This document shows positions 57,310 to 64,000 of a stretch of 64,000 nt of DNA, piece by piece. Every line of letters begins with the position of its first letter. Within the stretch, counting starts at the first letter, position 1. The notes under the pieces are model-generated. The model was not told where the DNA came from. It did not search any database and was given only the letters and a program-made list of their open reading frames with translations. Source of the DNA: Tanytarsus gracilentus (taxonomy: Eukaryota; Arthropoda; Insecta; Diptera; Chironomidae). The stretch spans positions 8,545,501 through 8,609,500 of the forward strand of contig JAXRKN010000045.1 in assembly GCA_038502055.1 (NCBI GenBank), read 5' to 3'. Position numbers and translations under genes: made by a program.

Positions 57310-60300
57310 ATGAAATATTCACTGTTCTTCGTGACTGTGTTGGTCATATCGACATTTCTGTTAGTCGATGCCAAAAAGAAGCCCAATAAATATGAGGGCG
57401 ATTTTGAGTTTGTGGACGAGGTAAATGACGACATTATTGAGGAGTGGATTATTAATAAACATTTTGCTCGCACACATTTATGGATTATTCTCGGCGGACC
57501 CAAATCGAGTAACTAAATGGATTGCTTCCATAAGCGGCTTTAAAGATTTTAAATAAAAAATTGGGAATTTTAATTTTTTTTGTGTAAAATTAACTTCAGA
57601 CGCGCTCAACTTTAAAGAAAACCCCCCACACATGCTTAAAATTTACCTTTCAAATAAACACTCATTATTCGAGAGTGAACCTCCCCGGAATTTTACACAC
57701 AATGCAATTGTGATGCCTTCAAAAAAGGATAAAAGAGATCTCCTCTTTCTTCCGCTCAGTTGAATATTGAAGTGAAATGTGAACCCTAAAATATGACGAT
57801 GATACGGAGAGGCGCATCATAATACCGCAGAAATTTCACTGCCGTGTATTATAAAATTGAGGCAAACAGAAGAGAGAGAGGCAAACATCTTAATGGAAAT
57901 GGTTGTTTGTGTAATGTTTGTTGCTTCTATAAACATTTGATGAGCGGCACAGGAGATGGCAAAATGTGTACTTAATAAATTTTTTGCCTATTCGGTGTAG
58001 CACACGCTCAAAATTTATCCAAAATTATTCAACTATATTATTTTAAAAGATTAAAATTTTGAACGAATTAAATTAAATTAAATTTTCAAATTCAAGTGTC
58101 CGACCCCTCCTCAAGTTTGTTGCTTAGAATGAAAGACAGCAAAATAAATATTCGTTTACCTCCCACCATCTTTTTAAAAAAAAATTCTCGAAGACTGTTT
58201 GCCTTATTTATACATCGAATGAACGAGAATAAAATTGCCATTTTGCCCATTGAATGGGAAAATTAAACATCATCGATGTTTCACGCATATTCAAATGAGT
58301 TATAAATTCTAATGATAAACGCCGCCAAAAAACATATTTTAGTTCATGAATTTATAAATATTTGGTGAAAATAAGAGTACGCAGCCACGATAAATAATTA
58401 ATGAGGATGAAGGTTATTAATTAGGCGTGCTTGAATAATTTATAAGCTTATTGGTAATTAAATCGGCAACTCATAAAAATTCTTCGCAGCAATTTAATTA
58501 GAATTTTTGTCTGCTTAAAGCTTAATCGGAAGCGAATTTCTTGGTGGGTGTCGTGGGTGGTGAAATTCAAGGGTAAACTTGAAATAAATTTCATGTGAAA
58601 AATTCGAAAATAAATTGAAGCAAATTTTTGTTGTTTACACGCCCATCAAAAAGCTTTCGAAAGAAACCTTAATTTAACAGCATATTAATGATTTTGTGAT
58701 GACAACCAGTTATTTCTGTGTAAACGTTGACTAATGACTTTATTAAAAAAGCAACATGGTGAAAAATTTCCAATAAGCGAGCTTTTATTTTTTTAGATGC
58801 TAGATCAAAGCTGCTTTTATGTACTGTTGATACAAATTTAATTAATTCCTTGTTCCTGAGTGCCATGAGAGTCTGCAAAAAACCTATCAAAAACAAAATA
58901 AAACCCCGGAGAGATTTTTTTGTATTGTTGAGAATTTTCCTCATAAACTCACTGTCACTGCAGAGGCTGCATAGCTAGAAATAAAAAAAACTCAAGCGTC
59001 GCTTTAGAAAGAGAAGAAAAAATCGTTTGTGCCATTAAAAAAAGTTGCTATTGAGTGAAGTGCTTTTATTGAATTTTTAAAGTCGTTTCTTCAACTGATA
59101 AAAGTCGAACATAAAAAAGTTCAGCAATATTGTGATTCGTAAGACGATTTTAAAGAAAATAAATGACTCAAAAAAAGAGAGCAGTGAATAAAACCAGATT
59201 GTAGGTCAGAGTGCCGCGAGGCGAGATACGATCATAAAAAAATTTGAAAAGGGATCTAAAGGATTTCATTTTTGGGAAGAAGGGGACAATAACCCTTCTT
59301 GAACACCGAGAAAAAATGCGGACGAAATGGAATGCCTCCATTAAATTTTTGTGTGATGTGGAATTTTTAGTGCGGTTGAACGTGATTGGAAACAAATTTT
59401 TGGAATATTTTAACCTCGATACATTTTTTAGATAATCAAAATTGCTCTGAATAATTTATAATTTTTTATTTCGGGTGTCGTGCAACAAATTTTTCAATCA
59501 TAAATTTTTAAATTTTCCAATTTATCACAAAACAGTTATCAAATTTTATTATGAATAAAAGATTTAAGTTTTTCTCATCTTTGACTTCCATAAAAGGGTC
59601 CCCTTGAAACTTTTATAGACAAACTTTTGAGCACTTCATAATGTTAATGTGAAGTTGACACCTTTGAGAATTTTATCGACATTTTATCAGACATGAAAGA
59701 AGAAATCGCTTTAGAACTTTGGGTATTCTCGATAGGCTTATATTTTTTCGTCCTTCACTCTTCAGTGGCATCGTCTTACGTCTTACAATAACATGATTCA
59801 TTATTATCGGCAATGGCTGAAATTTCCATAATTTTTTTCATTGACTCAATGATCAATCTTAATATAAAGCCTAAAGAAAAATAATAAAACATAACTCAAC
59901 GTCATCACCCATCGTCCATGAACATAAATACTCGAATAGAATTTTTATGATTGATTGGCTATGAGCTGTGTGGGTTGATTTCTGATATTCCATTCCAATG
60001 AAGGATAAAATTTAAATGCCGAGCACAAAGTTACTTGTAATCTGTCAAATTTTAAGCACTCTTCACTCCCTGTCTTGTTTTCTTTTCTAGGATGATAAGA
60101 CCAACCCACAGAAATCTCAGAGCCTTTCAGAAAGAAAGAAATGGATACACGATCCGTCAAGTAAGAGACACACAAAAAAATTAATGCAAGCACGAAGAGT
60201 CATTTCGAAATCTTTTTCTTTCTCTCTCTCATCTAATCCGTAGACGACTTATGCAAACCACTAAATTGTAAGAAGAAAGAGCTGTGCTTACTAGAAGATG

Positions 60301-63300
60301 CTTTTACAGCGGTTTGCGTATCGAAGAAAGAGCTTCATAGGAACAAGTAAAATATATTTTTAAATAAATTATCATCCCTTGAAATTCTTCTGCAAAGAGA
60401 AATCCCCAATATCAAGCAAATACAATATTCAGCAGCTTAGAGCAACATAAAATTTTCCCCATTGATTTTTTTCTCTCTTTTATTGTTTCTCGCGATGTAT
60501 AGAGAAGAAGTTCTAACTCGAAATAAATTCCTTGAGGAGGAAGCGAGGAGAAAAGCTGAATCTGTTGAAAATGGCGAGACCAACTTTCCACCATCCATGC
60601 AACCGACTCAGCAAAAACAAGACGCACCCATTGAAACGCAACCGAAGCCGACAGTTGCGGACATCTCACACGAAGATGATGACATTTTCTATGATTCAGA
60701 TTTGGAGCAGCCCGAAGAGTGAGTGGATGATGAAAAAGCATAAAAATGTTAGGGGCGGGACACTCAAAATTATTTAAAACAATTTAAATTTATTCCATTA
60801 AATTCTCAAACTGTCGTTCTGGCAAAAAGTTTTATTTGTTTTTGGAGTGTCAATCCCCTCTCGTAAAAGCACAACATAAAAATTATTCTGTCGACGTCAA
60901 CATTAATTTTATTAAAAATCCATTTTTATTTTCTCTCTTTTTTTCTACGCTATAGCAACTGCAAGCCATGCCCAGTTGCGAATCCACAATTTCTCTGCGG
61001 ATCAGATAACAAAACATATTCGTCATTATGTCGTCTAGATTATCACAATTGCCTACAGGCTACCCAAATAAAGGTGTCGTGCAAGGGCTTTTGTCCGTGC
61101 AAAGGTAAACTTTTTGCTTTTTTAGAATCGCTTTCCTTGAATAATAAATGAATGGAAAAATTGCTTTTGGCGAGGCAGAAAAAAATATTCTTTCCTATTC
61201 GCATTAAATTTGAATTGCAAATTTTTCTTACATCAATTTCAATTTCGAATTACGAGGTTGGCTTTTGTTTGACTTGGATGTGAGGGTTTGAAGATCGAAC
61301 AAATTAAAAATTAAATTTTGAAGTGCGCAAAAATCTTGAGAATTGATAAAAAATCTTTAAAATCATAAGAAATACTTTCTCACCCCATTTCTCGAAACTT
61401 CACCCTATTTTTTCTGCGAAATTCCTTCGCTATCGTTGAGTTTTCACTCAACCTTCATATCACACTGTTGTAAAGAGTAAGCATGCAGTCAAAAGCGCGT
61501 GTCAAGCCACATTTAATTTAAATAATTGATTGACACGAATGCGGATGATTTTATGTGTAAACTTTTTTTCCTATCGCTTTTCCCCTTTTCATAGAGCCAG
61601 TAAATGATGTGCGAAAGCAGCAGCGCATAACTGAGCGTGCTAATGAATTGAATGCAAAATATCAGAAGACAGTCGAGAGTTCAATTGGAAATGGCGCAGA
61701 AAGCACTCAGAATAAAAAGGTGAGAGATTTGTTGAAAAGGAAAATCTGTCATGAATTCAAAGCTTTTTCTATGAGGGAGATGAGTGTGTGCTTGAGAATT
61801 TTGACCCTTGATTAAAATTTTCAACATTAAATTGTCTTAAATGCTTTCGAACAAATTCACTTAAATATCTCATGAGATTTTATCGAAATCACACATTTTA
61901 CTCTTTGACATGAGATCTTAAATAAAGTGCGGATAAAAGCTCACCAAATCTCTTTATCACATTTCTCACCAAATTCAATTACAAAAATCTCAAATACACA
62001 CATTTCTCTCTCTCAGCATTGAAGCAAAGCTTCATGTGACATGAATAAATGTTTATACTTCTCTAAATGTCAATTTGGCATCTAATGAGCCTCCCTTCTC
62101 GATCTATTTCGCACAAATATTGACAGAAGGAAAACAGAAATCGAAAGTTCAATCGCATAAACTCTCAATTTATGTTCACACCTGAGGAGATAAAATATGA
62201 TAATAAACATTATAAATACATCAAGTTCACCGCTGGCAACCGGAAAATGTTAAAGGTGAGTAACGTGATTAATGACTTTTTTTTTACCTTTCGTTGAAGC
62301 TTTTTGATCTGCGATCTTAAATTGCGGAATTGATTATTTCAAGGGTCCTAACCTGTTTTTTTAAAATGACGTGAAAGTCTTCATCATGAAATTCGCAGAA
62401 TTATTTTCTCTGTGAGGTCACTTTGTCGTAGATTGAATTCAATCTCGGAAAAGCTATTGCGTTGTGTAACAAGCTGGAAAATGTCTTTATTAATTTTTCT
62501 CTACAAATTCTTTTTGTTGCTCATGCTTTCTCTGTCACTCGCTCACAGGATGAAATGATGATGTCGCCAGAGCAGCTAAGAGATGATAAGCACAACACAC
62601 GCAGACATAATGAGGTTCTTGAGAAGCAGCCAACAGTAAAAGTCACCAAGAATGGAAACAGTAAGTTATGAATATGATTTGTATAAAATTATCATCATGA
62701 GTCGACAACTCGAAGATTTAAATTAATTTACAAAAGACTATCAAAACTTTTCGCATTACTATAAACTGTCAATCAAAACACTTAATTGCCCCGAAATGAT
62801 TAATTATCCTTTCGGAGAATCTTTAAATCTCATTATAACAAAATTACCTCATCATATTTGTCTCTATATTAATTAATTAGTCCAATTAAAACCGATTCAA
62901 TTAGTGAGAAACACAAAAAAATACCTAAAGTCATTTATCAAAATGCTCGCTATTGAAATTGAAATTAATTGAATTGAAACGATTCGATGTGAAGTGTAAA
63001 TATGATGAAATAGGAGAAAATTCAATAACGAACCTTAACTCCTTTCACACGTTTCGACATTTGTCAAATTTCCTCGCTTATTGTTGATGAAATCGTGTCA
63101 AAAAAAATAAATTGAAAATGGATATTATATTTTTTTGTTCACGACTTCTCGAATACAAATCGATTTTAATGCTACATCACCGTCATCAGCACTTACAGTG
63201 AGCGCAAATTGACGCTTTATATATTTTGTATTTTGTTGTTGTCGCGTATGTTCGTGTTAAAAAACATTCATAAACGTAGCTCGGATTAATGAGATTTTGA

Positions 63301-63942
63301 CGTAGCAATTTTGGCGTACAATGAAAATCTAATTTTAATGGCTTTTTGCGTATGCTCCGGGATGGTTAGGAATAAATATAGAAAATATTTTCTAGCGATA
63401 GACTTGGCAATATTTAAATTATAAATTATGCGGGTGTAGTGACCATTGCTGCAGGGGTTTTATGGTGTGATCAATATGATGCGTTCTGAATGACAATGAG
63501 TTGGCGTCAGAGGACAAGAAAATGATCTATCGCTATTAAAATTAATGAAAAATATTCAACCTAATAATTTTTTTTATTCTCGGGTTGATTTCTTCGTCAA
63601 TTATTTTAAATTAACGAATTTCCACCCAAAATATACCAATAAAAGTTAAATTTTGATCACAGCGCAAGCGATAAAATCTCGCTTGCAATTTTATGTTGTC
63701 GCGTACACACGCCGTGTCCACAAATTTAAATCCGATAAATTAATTTATGATATGTCACCGCACGCGTATACAATGAACCAAAAACTAATTCTCTCTCTCA
63801 CTTTTTCACGCAGAATTTCCAATAAAATCAACGGAATGTAAACCGCAGCAGCTCACGGCGATTGGTAATCGATTGCTGGATTGGTTTTCCGTCATCATGT
63901 CAGACAGCAAAAAGCGACGCCAGCACACACAAAAATCGAAAG
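57310..63942 (+). CDS. cow: Testican-type secreted proteoglycan, Carrier of Wingless homologue (3' end beyond window)
   Basis: Eight exons (57310-57420, 60091-60160, 60244-60346, 60503-60718, 60956-61104, 61595-61719, 62549-62660, 63814-63942) join in phase to 338 codons plus one base; the next acceptor, ctgcag, ends the window at 64000. Exon 1 gives a signal peptide (MKYSLFFVTVLVISTFLLVDA) and the acidic FEFVDE. Exons 2-3 read WIHDPSNDLCKPLNC...AVCVSKKELH, the testican follistatin-like start. Exon 5 is a Kazal-type module: NCKPCPV, CGSDNKTYSSLCRLDYHNC, CKGFCPC. Exon 8 begins the SPARC-type domain with LTAIGNRLLDWFSVIMSD. Fly Cow is a heparan-sulfate proteoglycan that binds Wingless and aids its spread. 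The thyroglobulin and tail regions are outside the window. Confidence 0.9.
57421..60090 (+). other. First intron of the testican gene (2,670 bp)
   Basis: Runs from the gtaaat donor to a ttctag acceptor. The longest intron in the window; no exon, RNA gene or repeat was recognised. The assignment depends on exon 1 belonging to this gene, supported by phase 0 at both ends and an acidic junction. Confidence 0.65.
61105..61594 (+). other. Testican intron, 490 bp
   Basis: AT-rich intron between the Kazal exon and the charged linker exon. No features seen. Confidence 0.7.
61720..62548 (+). other. Testican intron, 829 bp
   Basis: AT-rich intron with gtgaga donor and cacag acceptor. No features seen. 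Confidence 0.7.
62661..63813 (+). other. Testican intron, 1,153 bp
   Basis: AT-rich intron with gtaagt donor and cgcag acceptor preceding the SPARC-type exon. No features seen. Confidence 0.7.
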
Positions 63943-64000
63943 GTCAGTTCATTTTGGTGCTGATTGCAATAAAATAGTTTTCTGATGGCTTTTTCTGCAG

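Noticed and set aside
1..64000. tRNA, rRNA or other structured RNA genes
   Set aside because: No tRNA A/B-box pair or recognisable rRNA or snRNA sequence was noticed by eye; tRNAscan-SE and Infernal would be needed to exclude them.

Overview
The window is nuclear DNA from an insect, most likely a nematoceran fly such as a non-biting midge. The reasons are AT-rich spacers, many introns of 50-70 bp with consensus GT..AG ends, two ZAD-C2H2 zinc-finger genes (an insect-type family) and orthologues that look dipteran (Spn88Ea-like serpin, insect nutrient amino-acid transporter, Trc8, Carrier of Wingless). The species is inferred, not proven. Gene models were assembled by hand from splice sites and reading phase; in nearly all of them the phases close exactly across every exon.

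Layout. 1-60: first 20 codons of the splicing factor ISY1 (minus). 1859-3320: secreted serpin (plus). 3798-8003: SLC6-type amino-acid transporter (plus), broken by a 1,022-bp hAT-like transposon at 5355-6376 sitting in a coding exon with a perfect 8-bp target duplication. 8437-31404 is a dense block of mostly alternating head-to-head and tail-to-tail housekeeping genes: Trc8 (-), VIP36/LMAN2 (+), wolframin (-), ZAD zinc finger (+), Rmc1/Bulli (-), TMEM43 (+), QNG1 (-), mRpL47 (+), NFU1 (-) and Set1 (-). 31404-38570: BUD22/SRFBP1-like, a second ZAD zinc finger and DNA topoisomerase I (all +). 39912-44941: a secreted haem peroxidase and a coiled-coil protein with a C-terminal DPY30 motif (both -). 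45178-47810: two serine proteases in tandem, the second with a CLIP domain (+). 51166-53099: an axonemal-type thioredoxin-domain protein (+). 57310 to the window end: testican/Carrier of Wingless (+), eight coding exons and continuing beyond the edge. Spacers at 47.8-51.2 kb and 53.1-57.3 kb hold no convincing long gene; the second carries a roughly 1-kb repeat with tandem arrays, and a relative of it lies in an intron of the SLC6 gene.

How the genes work together. Most are independent housekeeping genes in compact divergent pairs separated by about 100-410 bp, so shared promoters are likely. Trc8, VIP36, wolframin and TMEM43 are all ER or secretory-pathway membrane proteins and lie within 14 kb, which may be coincidence. 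The serpin and the two clip-type proteases belong to families that act together in extracellular Toll/melanisation cascades, but here they are 42 kb apart.

No clearly new biological system was found. The observations most worth following up are the transposon-broken transporter, a one-base homopolymer frame break in the leader of NFU1, the repeat family with a terminal hairpin, the run of bidirectional promoters (one with a CpG-rich palindrome), and the DPY30 protein with aromatic repeats.
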